From: Alphaproteobacteria bacterium
Lineage (GTDB): Bacteria > Bacteroidota > Bacteroidia > Bacteroidales > FEN-979
DNA length: 45,586 bases
NCBI GenBank assembly: GCA_009928665.1
Contig: SACF01000034.1
Span: 1-45,586, forward strand
Direction: 5' to 3'
Positions 16,858-25,852 of this stretch are shown one piece after another. Numbering within the stretch: position 1 is the first letter of the stretch; every line of letters begins with the position of its first letter. The notes beneath the pieces were generated by a model. It was given only the letters and a program-made list of their open reading frames with translations, was not told the origin of the DNA and made no database searches. Position numbers and translations under genes: made by a program.

Positions 16858-18345
16858 ATGTATACGCTTGGACTGGATATCGGAAGCTCGGCCGTGAAGG
16901 TCTCCTTGCTGGAAGTGGAAACCGGCCGCTGTGCCGGTAAAGCCGCCCGTCCTGATCATGAAATGGAGATTTCAGCCCCGTACCCCGGCTGGGCGGAACA
17001 GGCACCGCAGGAATGGTGGAAGAACGCCGTCCTTGCCATCCGGCAGGTGATGAAAGAGAATGATATCCGGCCATCTGCCGTTGCGGCCATAGGCATCGCC
17101 TACCAGATGCACGGACTGGTGGCGATCGACCGGAACCTGGAGCCGCTGAGACCGGCGATCATCTGGTGCGACAGCCGGGCTGTTGGAAGCGGTAAAACGC
17201 TGTTTGAAAAGGCAGGAGCGGGAAGATGTATGGAGCGCCTGCTGAACGCACCGGGAAACTTTACCCTTTCAAAACTTAACTGGCTGAAAAATCACGAGAA
17301 GGAGTTGTTTGGCAGAACCTGGAAGATCATGTTACCGGGCGATTACATCGCCCTGCGGATGACCGGCGAGGTTTGTACTACCGTCAGTGGTCTTTCCGAG
17401 GGCATACTCTGGGACTTCAGAGAGAACGCCCTTGCCGGCTTCCTGCTGGATGCGGCCGGCATTTCACCGGAACTGATGCCAGCAACGGTCCCAACCTTCG
17501 GTATGCAGGGACGGATTACCGCGCAGGCTGCCGGGGAACTCGGATTACCCGCCGGGATCCCGGTCACTTACCGTGCCGGCGATCAGCCCAACAACGCCTT
17601 CTCCCTCAAGGTGACAGAACCGGGAGAGACGGCGGCCACCGCGGGAACCTCCGGGGTCGTTTATGGCGTGACCGACCAACTGCAGTCGGATCCGCTCTCA
17701 CGCGTCAACACCTTCGCGCACTTGAACCATTCGGCATGGCGCCCCAGACTTGGGATATTAATGTGTATAAACGGTACCGGTATCTCCAACAGTTGGTTAC
17801 GCCGGATGACCGGAGTCGAAGGCTATCGGCAGATGGACCACATGGCAGCCGGTGTACCTGCCGGAAGCGACGGACTGACCTTTTTGCCGTTTGGCAACGG
17901 GAGTGAACGGATGCTCGAAAACAGGTCGCCCGGCGCTGCATTCATGAACCTTGACTTTAACCTCCACGGGCAGGCCCATCTTTGCCGGGCAGTGCAGGAG
18001 GGGGTTGCTTTCGCCTTCCGTTACGGGATGAAGATCATGGAGGAATCGGGGATGGTGACGAAACTGGTCAGGGCCGGACACGCCAACATGTTCCTGAGCA
18101 GTGTCTTTTGTTCCACCCTCGCCTCAATCCAGGATATCACCCTCGAACTTTACGACACCGATGGAGCCCTGGGAGCGGCCAGGGGCGCAGCCCTTGGCAC
18201 CGGATTGTACCATGACGAAACCGAAGCACTGGCAATGCTGAAATGCATCAAAACCTTCCGGCCCGATCGCGGGCAGCAGGATTCGGTTACGAGTGCATAC
18301 CGACAATGGGAACTGGCCCTGGGCCGTCAAATGAATCCTGACTAA
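16858..18345 (+). CDS. xylB: Xylulokinase
   Basis: Four hundred and ninety-five residues, full length for the FGGY kinase family. It phosphorylates D-xylulose to D-xylulose 5-phosphate with ATP in the cytoplasm. The N-terminal [19 protein letters not shown] is the first phosphate loop. [11 protein letters not shown] and IIWCDSRA contact sugar, [13 protein letters not shown] holds the expected catalytic Asp, and GTSGVVYG is the second phosphate loop. It is followed after 11 bp by xylose isomerase and then a sugar transporter, so the identity as xylulokinase is well supported over other FGGY kinases. Base composition is clearly more GC-rich than most flanking genes. Confidence 0.95.
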   Translation: MYTLGLDIGSSAVKVSLLEVETGRCAGKAARPDHEMEISAPYPGWAEQAPQEWWKNAVLAIRQVMKENDIRPSAVAAIGIAYQMHGLVAIDRNLEPLRPAIIWCDSRAVGSGKTLFEKAGAGRCMERLLNAPGNFTLSKLNWLKNHEKELFGRTWKIMLPGDYIALRMTGEVCTTVSGLSEGILWDFRENALAGFLLDAAGISPELMPATVPTFGMQGRITAQAAGELGLPAGIPVTYRAGDQPNNAFSLKVTEPGETAATAGTSGVVYGVTDQLQSDPLSRVNTFAHLNHSAWRPRLGILMCINGTGISNSWLRRMTGVEGYRQMDHMAAGVPAGSDGLTFLPFGNGSERMLENRSPGAAFMNLDFNLHGQAHLCRAVQEGVAFAFRYGMKIMEESGMVTKLVRAGHANMFLSSVFCSTLASIQDITLELYDTDGALGAARGAALGTGLYHDETEALAMLKCIKTFRPDRGQQDSVTSAYRQWELALGRQMNPD

Positions 18346-18356
18346 AACGTTCAAAT

Positions 18357-19661
18357 ATGGAATATTTTAAAACGATTGGAAAAATTGGCTTCGAGGGGCC
18401 GGGGGGCCGGAACCCACTGGCATTCAAATGGTATGACCAAAATCGTGTGGTTCGTGATAAAACCATGAAGGAACACCTGCGTTACGCCGTGGCCTACTGG
18501 CATTCATTCTGCGGCACGGGATCGGACCCTTTCGGACCGGGAACCAGGAGATTTCCATGGGACGAACCTTCGGGTGAGCTGGAAAAAGCAAAACACCGCC
18601 TGGATGCCGCATTCGAATTCATGGGCAAGTTGGGTGTTCCCTTTTACTGTTTTCACGATACTGACCTGGTTGGCGATGGCGCCGTTTTCGAAATCGAGAA
18701 GCGTCTGGAGAAGATCCTGCCGCACGTGAAACAGCGCCAGCAGGAGACCGGGATCCGGCTGTTGTGGGGCACTGCCAACATTTTCTCCAATCCCCGCTAT
18801 ATGAACGGGGCGGCCACCAATCCCGATTTCCTGGTTGTGACCAACGCTGCTGTCCAGGTGAAGAACGCCATCGAGGCCACCATCGAACTGGGAGGCAGTA
18901 ACTATGTGTTCTGGGGCGGGAGGGAAGGATACCTTTCACTGCACAATACCGACACCCGGAAAGAGCTGGAACATCTCGGCATGTTTCTCTCCCTGGCCCG
19001 CGATCATGGCCGGAAGAAAGGGTTTACCGGTACCTTTCTGATCGAACCCAAGCCCATGGAACCCACCAAGCACCAGTACGATTACGATGCCTCCACTGTC
19101 ATCGGATTTATCCTGAAACATAAGCTTCAACAGGATTTCAAACTGAATATCGAGGTCAACCATGCCACTCTTGCCGGGCACACCTTTGCCCATGAGATCC
19201 GGATGGCTGCCGACGCGGGGTTGTTCGGATCGATCGATGCCAACAAGGGCGACAACCAGAATGGTTGGGATACCGATGAATTTCCCACCAACCTCTACGA
19301 AGTCACCGAGGCCATGCTCGAGATCCTGCAGGCGGGAGGCTTCACCGATGGCGGGATCAATTTCGATGCAAAGTTGCGGCGCAACAGCACCGATGACGAA
19401 GATCTCTTCATCGCCCATATCTCGGGCATGGATACCTTTGCCCGGGCGCTCATCATTGCCGACCGGATCCTGCACGAGTCGGATTACCTCAGTAAGAAAC
19501 AGGAACGGTACGCTTCCTATACCACCGGCGATGGGGTTGCCTTTGAACAAGGCAAGCTTACGCTTGAAGGACTTTACCGGATCGCAGGAACTCACAGCGA
19601 GCCGCGGCAGTTAAGCGGGAAGCAGGAATATTTAGAGCAACTTATTAACGCGTTCATCTGA
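18357..19661 (+). CDS. xylA: Xylose isomerase
   Basis: Four hundred and thirty-four residues, the size of class II xylose isomerases. It interconverts D-xylose and D-xylulose using two divalent metal ions. Diagnostic segments are [29 protein letters not shown] (active-site His and Asp), [35 protein letters not shown] (metal-binding Glu), [17 protein letters not shown], and [17 protein letters not shown] (metal-binding Asp residues). The start is 11 bp after xylulokinase, and the transporter follows 35 bp later, forming one operon. High sequence quality with no missing catalytic residue seen. Confidence 0.97.
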   Translation: MEYFKTIGKIGFEGPGGRNPLAFKWYDQNRVVRDKTMKEHLRYAVAYWHSFCGTGSDPFGPGTRRFPWDEPSGELEKAKHRLDAAFEFMGKLGVPFYCFHDTDLVGDGAVFEIEKRLEKILPHVKQRQQETGIRLLWGTANIFSNPRYMNGAATNPDFLVVTNAAVQVKNAIEATIELGGSNYVFWGGREGYLSLHNTDTRKELEHLGMFLSLARDHGRKKGFTGTFLIEPKPMEPTKHQYDYDASTVIGFILKHKLQQDFKLNIEVNHATLAGHTFAHEIRMAADAGLFGSIDANKGDNQNGWDTDEFPTNLYEVTEAMLEILQAGGFTDGGINFDAKLRRNSTDDEDLFIAHISGMDTFARALIIADRILHESDYLSKKQERYASYTTGDGVAFEQGKLTLEGLYRIAGTHSEPRQLSGKQEYLEQLINAFI

Positions 19662-19696
19662 TGGAAAATAAGGTAATATTCAGACTCTAACACTAC

Positions 19697-21100
19697 ATGA
19701 AAAAGGGATATGTTTACGCGCTCACCCTGGTGGCTACGCTGGGCGGGTTGCTTTTTGGTTACGACACTGCAGTGATCTCGGGCACGGTACGGTCGCTTGA
19801 AAAGTTCTTCATTGAGCCGGCGGGCCTGTCGGAAATGGCCGCCAATTCGAGGCTCGGACTGGCCGTATCGGGCGCCCTGATCGGTTGCATCATCGGCGGC
19901 TTCACAGGCGGACTTGTCAGCCTTTACCTGGGCCGCAAGAAAGGAATGATGCTCGCTGCCGTCCTGTTCCTGGTCTCCGCGCTTGGTTCTGCCTGGCCCG
20001 AAATGCTGATCCGGCCCATTGGCCAGGGCGATCATACCTTTCTGCCTCATTTTATTATCTACCGCATCATCGGGGGGATCGGCGTAGGACTGGCCTCCAT
20101 GCTATCGCCCATGTACATCGCCGAGGTGGCACCCCCCGGCATCCGCGGACGGCTGGTATCCTGGAACCAGTTTGCGATCATCTTCGGCATGTTGCTGGTC
20201 TATTTCGTCAACTATTTCATCGTCCTTCAGGGCAACGAGGATTGGCTCCACCAGACCGGCTGGAGATGGATGTTCGCCTCCGAGATCATCCCGGCCGGGT
20301 TGTTCATGGCGTTGCTTTTCTTCGTACCGGAGACGCCCCGTTACCTGGTATTGAAAAACAGGCCGGGAAAGGCCGCCCGGGTGCTCGAACAGGTCAATGG
20401 CCGTGAAAAAGCCGCCGCGATCCTGGAAGAGATCACCTCCTCCGTGACCCATCATTCAGGAAAGATGTTCTCGTATGGGTACAAGGTCATCATCATCGGG
20501 ATTCTGCTATCGGTATTCCAGCAATTCGGTGGCATCAACGTGATCCTCTATTATGCCCCCGAGATCTTCAGGAACATGGGATCGAAAACCGACGCCGCCC
20601 TGCTGCAGACCATCATCGTGGGCGTCATCAACCTCTCCTTTACCGTACTTGCTATCGTTACCGTCGACCGCTTCGGCCGGAAGCCTCTGCAGATCATCGG
20701 GGCGCTGGGCATGGCAGTGGCGATGACGGCCCTCGGGCTGACCTTCTACTTCCAAACAGTCGGAATATCTTCGCTGGTATTCATGCTGGTTTACATCGCC
20801 TGTTTTGCCGTCTCCTGGGGGCCCGTCACCTGGGTACTTCTGTCGGAGATATTCCCCAACCGGATCCGGGGACGGGCCATGGCAGTCGCCGTGGCTGCGC
20901 AATGGATCTCGAACTTCCTGGTTTCCGTAACCTTCCCGGTTCTCGACAAATCATCCTGGCTTACCGCGCAGTTCAACCATGGCTTCGCCTATTGGATCTA
21001 TGCCGTAATGTGTCTCCTCTCGGCCTGGTTTGTCTGGAAGATCGTTCCCGAGACCAAAGGGAAAACCCTCGAACAGATGGAACGGCTCTGGAAAAGTTAA
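19697..21100 (+). CDS. xylE: Sugar:H+ symporter of the major facilitator superfamily, probable xylose importer
   Basis: Four hundred and sixty-seven residues with 12 predicted membrane segments. The sugar-porter marks are present: LGGLLFGYDTAVISGT in helix 1, YLGRKKGMMLAA between helices 2 and 3, PMYIAEVAPPGIRGRLVS, PETPRYLVLKNRPGKA, QQFGGINVILYYAPEIF in helix 7, DRFGRKPLQIIG, and the C-terminal PETKGKTLEQME. It should import xylose with protons across the inner membrane. Co-transcription with xylB and xylA makes xylose the best substrate guess. The symbol is by context; arabinose or glucose porters share the motifs. Confidence 0.88.
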   Translation: MKKGYVYALTLVATLGGLLFGYDTAVISGTVRSLEKFFIEPAGLSEMAANSRLGLAVSGALIGCIIGGFTGGLVSLYLGRKKGMMLAAVLFLVSALGSAWPEMLIRPIGQGDHTFLPHFIIYRIIGGIGVGLASMLSPMYIAEVAPPGIRGRLVSWNQFAIIFGMLLVYFVNYFIVLQGNEDWLHQTGWRWMFASEIIPAGLFMALLFFVPETPRYLVLKNRPGKAARVLEQVNGREKAAAILEEITSSVTHHSGKMFSYGYKVIIIGILLSVFQQFGGINVILYYAPEIFRNMGSKTDAALLQTIIVGVINLSFTVLAIVTVDRFGRKPLQIIGALGMAVAMTALGLTFYFQTVGISSLVFMLVYIACFAVSWGPVTWVLLSEIFPNRIRGRAMAVAVAAQWISNFLVSVTFPVLDKSSWLTAQFNHGFAYWIYAVMCLLSAWFVWKIVPETKGKTLEQMERLWKS

Positions 21101-21235
21101 TTTCACCGTTCCGGAACCATAGAAACATAAGGGTATCCTGCCGGCCGGGGATGATTGGATGTATCGGAATCCCGACTTTGTTGAATCGGGGCAGTCGATA
21201 AGGTGCATTAAAGGGTTCATCCTCTTTGATTTTCC

Positions 21236-21266
21236 TTGACTTTTATGTCTGAATTTCATATCTTTA
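21236..21266 (+). promoter_or_regulatory. Promoter of the Ycf48-repeat gene
   Basis: TTG at 21236-21238, 20-nt spacer, TATCTTTA at 21259-21266, one base off TAnnTTTG. A start near 21274 leaves a leader of about 33 nt to the ATG at 21307. Confidence 0.65.
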
Positions 21267-21306
21267 GCACCTTACACGGAACATTTATCATTAAACCCAT
21301 TTTTAT

Positions 21307-23397
21307 ATGAAAAGATTCATGCTGTCTATCATGGGAATGGTTATGATTTTAATTTCCCAAGCCCAATTTCAGTGGCAGAATCCCAAGCCCCAGGGAAATG
21401 AACTGAACGGTGTTTCTTACGGAGATGAAAACCATGGAGTTGCAGTTGGTTATAACGGAAGCGCAGTGGTCACTTCTGATGGGAATGTTTGGGCAGCTGT
21501 CAATACCGGTACTACGAACAACCTTCATTCTGTTTCCATGGTCAGTGCTATGGAAGGGTGGTGCGTGGGCGAAGGCGGAATGATCAGGCACACCACCGAC
21601 GGCGGAACAACCTGGCAGCAGCAAAATAGTGGTACCACTGTCGGCCTCAGGAGCGTGTTTTTCAAAGATGCCCTCCACGGCTGGATTGTAGGGGAGTATG
21701 GTCTTACCATGTCAACAACCGATGGGGGCATTACCTGGACCACAGGTCTGCCGGGAACGCCGAACAATCTGCTGAAAGTTCATTTCATTGATCTGATGAA
21801 TGGCTGGGCAGTTGGCCCATTCGGTACGATCATGCACACCACATCAGGAGGATTTTACTGGACACAGCAGACCAGCGGTACCACGGAGTTTCTGAATGGA
21901 GTGTGCTTTACGGATGTGAATACCGGATGGGTATCGGGGGGTTCAGGAACGATTCTCCGTACAAATAGTGGGGGCGCTACCTGGCAACCCCAAACCAGCG
22001 GCACCCAGGCCTGGCTTAATGACATCAGTTTTTTCGATTCGCAGAAAGGCTATTCAGTTGGAAATAGTGGCACGATCGTGAAAACGACCGACGGGGGAAC
22101 AACCTGGTCCGGTTCGGCATCGGTCTGGAATAAAGCGGTCAATGCCATCGCCATTGTCAATGAAGCCAAAGCTGTGGTTGTTGGGGATGCAGGTACAATC
22201 CAGTCGACCGGGAACGGGGGTACCACCTGGGATCCGAAAATAACCGGCTTTCTTGAAAACATCAATTCCATGTGCTTTAAGACGGCCCTGGAAGCATGGG
22301 CTGTCGGACAGGGCGGTTTAATCAAGCATACAACGGATGGCGGGAATACCTGGACCTCTCAGCCCAGTCCGACAACCGAGGACCTTAATTCAATAAAAAC
22401 GGGTGGCAACAATACGGCGTGCGCGGTAGGGAACCAGGGATCGACCATATACTGGGATGCAGCGAATGTGGTCTGGAGGGCCGGTACTTCACCCGGGCTT
22501 GATAATTTACGTGGTGTCACCCCGCTGAGCCCGGAAGGCCTTATATGGTCGGCTGTAGGAGAAGACGGTAAGTTTTATATCACAAATGACGGAGGGAAGA
22601 ATTGGACCGTAAAGCATATATTCACGAATCTGAGCAGCAGTTCACTATGGGGAGACACTCCCCTTGAACAGTGGGTCGCCGGAAGCCAGGAACAGATTAT
22701 GCACACCACCGATGGCGGGTCGACATGGACAACGCAACACAGCGGATCATCCAATGTTCTGAACTCCATTGCATTCAATCAAAACAATAAAAATATCGGA
22801 TGTGCTGTAGGAATAGAAAATTCGATGCTTGAAACTACCAACGGGGGAGCTACCTGGAACCATGTAATGTTGCCCCCACCCTTTGTCAACCTTTTAAGCG
22901 TTTGGTTCAACCCGGCGGGCGACTGTTACGCTACCGGAAGCGGGGGTACCCTCTTTTACAAATCCTACGTGGCTGAATCGGGATGGCAGTTATATCCGAC
23001 CGGCACGAGCAATGACCTGATGAACGTCATGTTCGTCGACGGGAACATCGGATGGTTGGGCGGTGCGAACGGAACCATCCTGTTTACCGATGATGGCGGA
23101 GGAACGGTAGGTATAAAACCACCTGTGATCCCCGGCCTGAAAGAGTCTCTTGCCGCCTACCCCAATCCTTTTAGGAATGAGGTCACCTTTAAATACGATT
23201 CTGATAGAATAACTGATCCGGAAATCATTATCACGAATATGCTGGGAATGACAGTTTATTCAGGGCATCTGAATTGCTGTAGTGGAGACCCGCTGACGTT
23301 TACATGGCAGCCTGAAGGTCTGCCCGAAGGACTGTACATTTGCATTCTGAAAGATGGGGAAAGAACGTGCATTGCCCGGATCATGCATGTAAAGTGA
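21307..23397 (+). CDS. Secreted Ycf48-like repeat protein with T9SS sorting domain
   Basis: Six hundred and ninety-six residues with signal peptide (MKRFMLSIMGMVMILISQAQ). About a dozen repeats of roughly 45 residues follow the pattern GWAVGxxGTIxxTTDGGxTW, the Ycf48/BNR-type beta-propeller repeat. Near residue 610 comes a spacer, then LAAYPNPFRNEVTFKY and a final CILKDGERTCIARIMHVK, the type A T9SS sorting domain. It is probably displayed on or released from the cell surface. No catalytic motif is seen; such proteins are usually called photosystem-assembly-like, but here the role is unknown. Confidence 0.87.
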   Translation: MKRFMLSIMGMVMILISQAQFQWQNPKPQGNELNGVSYGDENHGVAVGYNGSAVVTSDGNVWAAVNTGTTNNLHSVSMVSAMEGWCVGEGGMIRHTTDGGTTWQQQNSGTTVGLRSVFFKDALHGWIVGEYGLTMSTTDGGITWTTGLPGTPNNLLKVHFIDLMNGWAVGPFGTIMHTTSGGFYWTQQTSGTTEFLNGVCFTDVNTGWVSGGSGTILRTNSGGATWQPQTSGTQAWLNDISFFDSQKGYSVGNSGTIVKTTDGGTTWSGSASVWNKAVNAIAIVNEAKAVVVGDAGTIQSTGNGGTTWDPKITGFLENINSMCFKTALEAWAVGQGGLIKHTTDGGNTWTSQPSPTTEDLNSIKTGGNNTACAVGNQGSTIYWDAANVVWRAGTSPGLDNLRGVTPLSPEGLIWSAVGEDGKFYITNDGGKNWTVKHIFTNLSSSSLWGDTPLEQWVAGSQEQIMHTTDGGSTWTTQHSGSSNVLNSIAFNQNNKNIGCAVGIENSMLETTNGGATWNHVMLPPPFVNLLSVWFNPAGDCYATGSGGTLFYKSYVAESGWQLYPTGTSNDLMNVMFVDGNIGWLGGANGTILFTDDGGGTVGIKPPVIPGLKESLAAYPNPFRNEVTFKYDSDRITDPEIIITNMLGMTVYSGHLNCCSGDPLTFTWQPEGLPEGLYICILKDGERTCIARIMHVK

Positions 23398-23528
23398 TCT
23401 TCGAGCTTTAGATTTAGCAACGTTTGGACACGCCGTTTGGTTTTTATCCTTTTAGCTTCAGGTTAGTCGGGTCTCGTTGTTCAGAAAGAAATGCACCTGG
23501 AATGAATGCCAATCCTTTATGTAAGGCT

Positions 23529-25664
23529 TCATTTCACGAGTGTCACAGTACCCTTCAGCGTCTTATTATAAGGGGCGCCTATTGTCATGATCCATATGTA
23601 AGTATCAGGTTGACAGTACTTTTTCATGCAGGTCCCATCCCATCCATTTTCCGGCTTCCTTGTTTCAAAAACCAATATTCCCCAGCGGTCAAATATCTGC
23701 AGGATCACATTTTCCTTATTCTCAAGACCCGTGACGCGGAAATAATCATTTAACCCATCTCCGTTGGGGGTAAATGCATTCGGGATATTCAAACCTAATT
23801 CCTGTACTAAAACCGAATCAGAATCAATACATCCAAAAATATTTTCTACCTCAACCCGGTATAAACCTCCCTGATCGATAAGGATCACGGAGTCGTTTGA
23901 TCCTGTTGACCACCGGTACCGGGCAAATCCGCTCCCGGCATGAAGTTCAGTTGCTGACCCGGAAGTAATGGTAACCGGATCGCCCAGTTCCACGACAGGT
24001 AACGGGTTTACAATGACCCGTATATTGGACCCGGATGTATCACAGCCCCGACCGTAAACCTGTATGCGATAATCGATCATGCCGGAGGTTGAAGAAAGCA
24101 AGTCCAGCTTCTGATCCATTATTTTTCCTGTTCCTGATGCGTATCCCGTAACCGAGCCGGAAACCGGTAAGGGATCCCAGCTAAAAACGGCATTGGTAAT
24201 ATTGGATGTGAGTTCGATTCCGGTCTTCTCACCGCTACAGATCGCTTTTTCTACGAGCTGGTTGGTTAATACCGCCAAAGTATCGACCATCACAAGTATG
24301 GTGTCAGAGACGGAAATCTGGCATCTGTCATCGACCCTGACAAAATAGGTATGACTCCCCTGGGAGGGGGATACCCTGATGATACTGTCATTGCTCAGTG
24401 AACTATTCCAGGAATAGGAAAAAGGCCCGACACCTCCCGTTGTTATTGCAATAATAGAGGCTGTATCACCCGGACAGATCACCCGGTCATTTCCAGCTGA
24501 GACTGACAACGGTATATAATCCCGGATAATTATGTTATCCCAGATTGTGAGTGTATCGTAACATGTTTTCTTTAGAATTTTAAGGATTACTGTTTCGTTT
24601 TCTTCGGTTAACCCATCTTCTATCGGGTGTATGATAACCCTGCCGGTATCCTGCCCTGCCGTAAAGATCATGGAAGATGGCACAATCGAATAATCGATTC
24701 CGGGGATAGCAGTCCCTTCAAGTGTAAAATCGACAGTAAGTTCAGATTTCGCTACCTGTGGGAGGCTGAATTCAACCGCAATATCGTTGCATCCTTCTAT
24801 GGCATCGATACCTGCACCGGGATTCATTGGAACATTCCTTACATTGAAGTCAAAACCGGCCGAAAAACTGCCCATCTCAAGGAACACTCCGGAATCATAG
24901 ATCTGGTCTGCAGCGTCCCCTACAACCATCTTCAGATGATAGGTCATGTATGGGGTGATAATATAATAGGCTGTATAAACGTAAGTTATGGCGTCATACT
25001 GGAAAAATATGCCATCTTTGTTATCCCATGCTGAAGATGGATCTGCACAAATATTATTGATGGTAACGTATTCGGAACTTCCGGGCATATGGGCAATATT
25101 GATGCTGTTATTAGAGAATTCACCGTGGATTCCGGGACCGGAAAGAAAAAAACCAAAAGCATCGTTGATGTGTCCGCAGAATTCCTTGAATTCTTCCGAG
25201 CCAAAAGCATATCTGAAACGTAAGGTATCACATTGGGGGATAAAATCGAATTCAACGATGCAGGCATCATTCGAAATCGTTCCTGTGAGTTGTTCAAGAT
25301 CAGGATCAGAACCTGTATTTGACCTGAATCCTAAGCTGGGCTTATCATTTGGACCGATTGCAAAGTCGGCTTTCCCGGTCGTCATGATGATCCCGCCTTT
25401 CATACGCAGCTGGGTGAATGCCCCTCCCGTTGCATTAAAATAACCAATATTGTTTTTAGAGATAATTCCACCTGATCCGTTCACAGTGACATTGAACATT
25501 GAAACCCCTTTCCCCACGAGGTGGTCACGGACCAGTTGTTCCGGAGTGAGCCCCATGTCTCTTCCCTGTTTAACAGTGAGTTGCGCAACAGCAGGTTCCC
25601 ATAGCAGGTTTATACCTGCAACAAAAATGATGATCTTTACCGTAAAATTTTTAAAGCCTGCCAC
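23529..25664 (-). CDS. Choice-of-anchor-L surface protein with gliding-motility-type C-terminus
   Basis: Seven hundred and eleven residues with a GTG start at 25662-25664 and a hydrophobic export segment (VKIIIFVAGINLLW). Residues about 30-260 match the choice-of-anchor L domain (LTPEQLVRDHLVGKGVSMFN, GIIMTTGKADFAIGPN, FRYAFGSEEFKEFCG, NDAFGFFLSGPGI). Residues about 280-385 are Calx-beta-like (GIDYSIVPSSMIFTAGQDTG), followed by Ig-like repeats. The end (about 625-711) is the type B gliding-motility C-terminal domain (IPNAFTPNGDGLNDYF, FDRWGILVFE, PDTYIWIMT), a T9SS substrate signal. Likely an adhesin. A TAAATTTG -7 element (25710-25703) upstream fits the start. Confidence 0.85.
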   Translation of the reverse strand: MAGFKNFTVKIIIFVAGINLLWEPAVAQLTVKQGRDMGLTPEQLVRDHLVGKGVSMFNVTVNGSGGIISKNNIGYFNATGGAFTQLRMKGGIIMTTGKADFAIGPNDKPSLGFRSNTGSDPDLEQLTGTISNDACIVEFDFIPQCDTLRFRYAFGSEEFKEFCGHINDAFGFFLSGPGIHGEFSNNSINIAHMPGSSEYVTINNICADPSSAWDNKDGIFFQYDAITYVYTAYYIITPYMTYHLKMVVGDAADQIYDSGVFLEMGSFSAGFDFNVRNVPMNPGAGIDAIEGCNDIAVEFSLPQVAKSELTVDFTLEGTAIPGIDYSIVPSSMIFTAGQDTGRVIIHPIEDGLTEENETVILKILKKTCYDTLTIWDNIIIRDYIPLSVSAGNDRVICPGDTASIIAITTGGVGPFSYSWNSSLSNDSIIRVSPSQGSHTYFVRVDDRCQISVSDTILVMVDTLAVLTNQLVEKAICSGEKTGIELTSNITNAVFSWDPLPVSGSVTGYASGTGKIMDQKLDLLSSTSGMIDYRIQVYGRGCDTSGSNIRVIVNPLPVVELGDPVTITSGSATELHAGSGFARYRWSTGSNDSVILIDQGGLYRVEVENIFGCIDSDSVLVQELGLNIPNAFTPNGDGLNDYFRVTGLENKENVILQIFDRWGILVFETRKPENGWDGTCMKKYCQPDTYIWIMTIGAPYNKTLKGTVTLVK

Positions 25665-25702
25665 TTTATCCTGATACGTACAAGAAAATCTGACGATTAC
25701 TA

Positions 25703-25710
25703 CAAATTTA
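25703..25710 (-). promoter_or_regulatory. -7 element (TAAATTTG) for the choice-of-anchor-L gene
   Basis: Exact TAnnTTTG on the minus strand, about 40 nt upstream of the GTG start. No good -33 TTG is seen. Confidence 0.45.
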
Positions 25711-25768
25711 CATCTAAATATTCAAAAAAGATTCCATTCTCTATACAGAAAAACAGGCCAACTTAAGG

Positions 25769-25776
25769 TATCTTTG
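25769..25776 (+). promoter_or_regulatory. -7 element (TATCTTTG) for the Omp28-like gene
   Basis: Exact TAnnTTTG; the -33 element is weak. Leader of about 70 nt to the ATG at 25853. It is divergent from the element at 25710. Confidence 0.45.
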
Positions 25777-25852
25777 TGAAAACCCCACTGCAAATAGTTA
25801 AATGGAACTGAAAGGGTTAACGTTTATTGAACACCAATAAATCTTCCCAGCC

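Noticed and set aside
18936..19595. 219-codon minus-strand frame opposite xylose isomerase
   Set aside because: Xylose isomerase motifs are unambiguous on the plus strand.
21108..21117. GTTCCGGAAC palindrome after the symporter gene as a terminator
   Set aside because: No loop room and no T-run follow.
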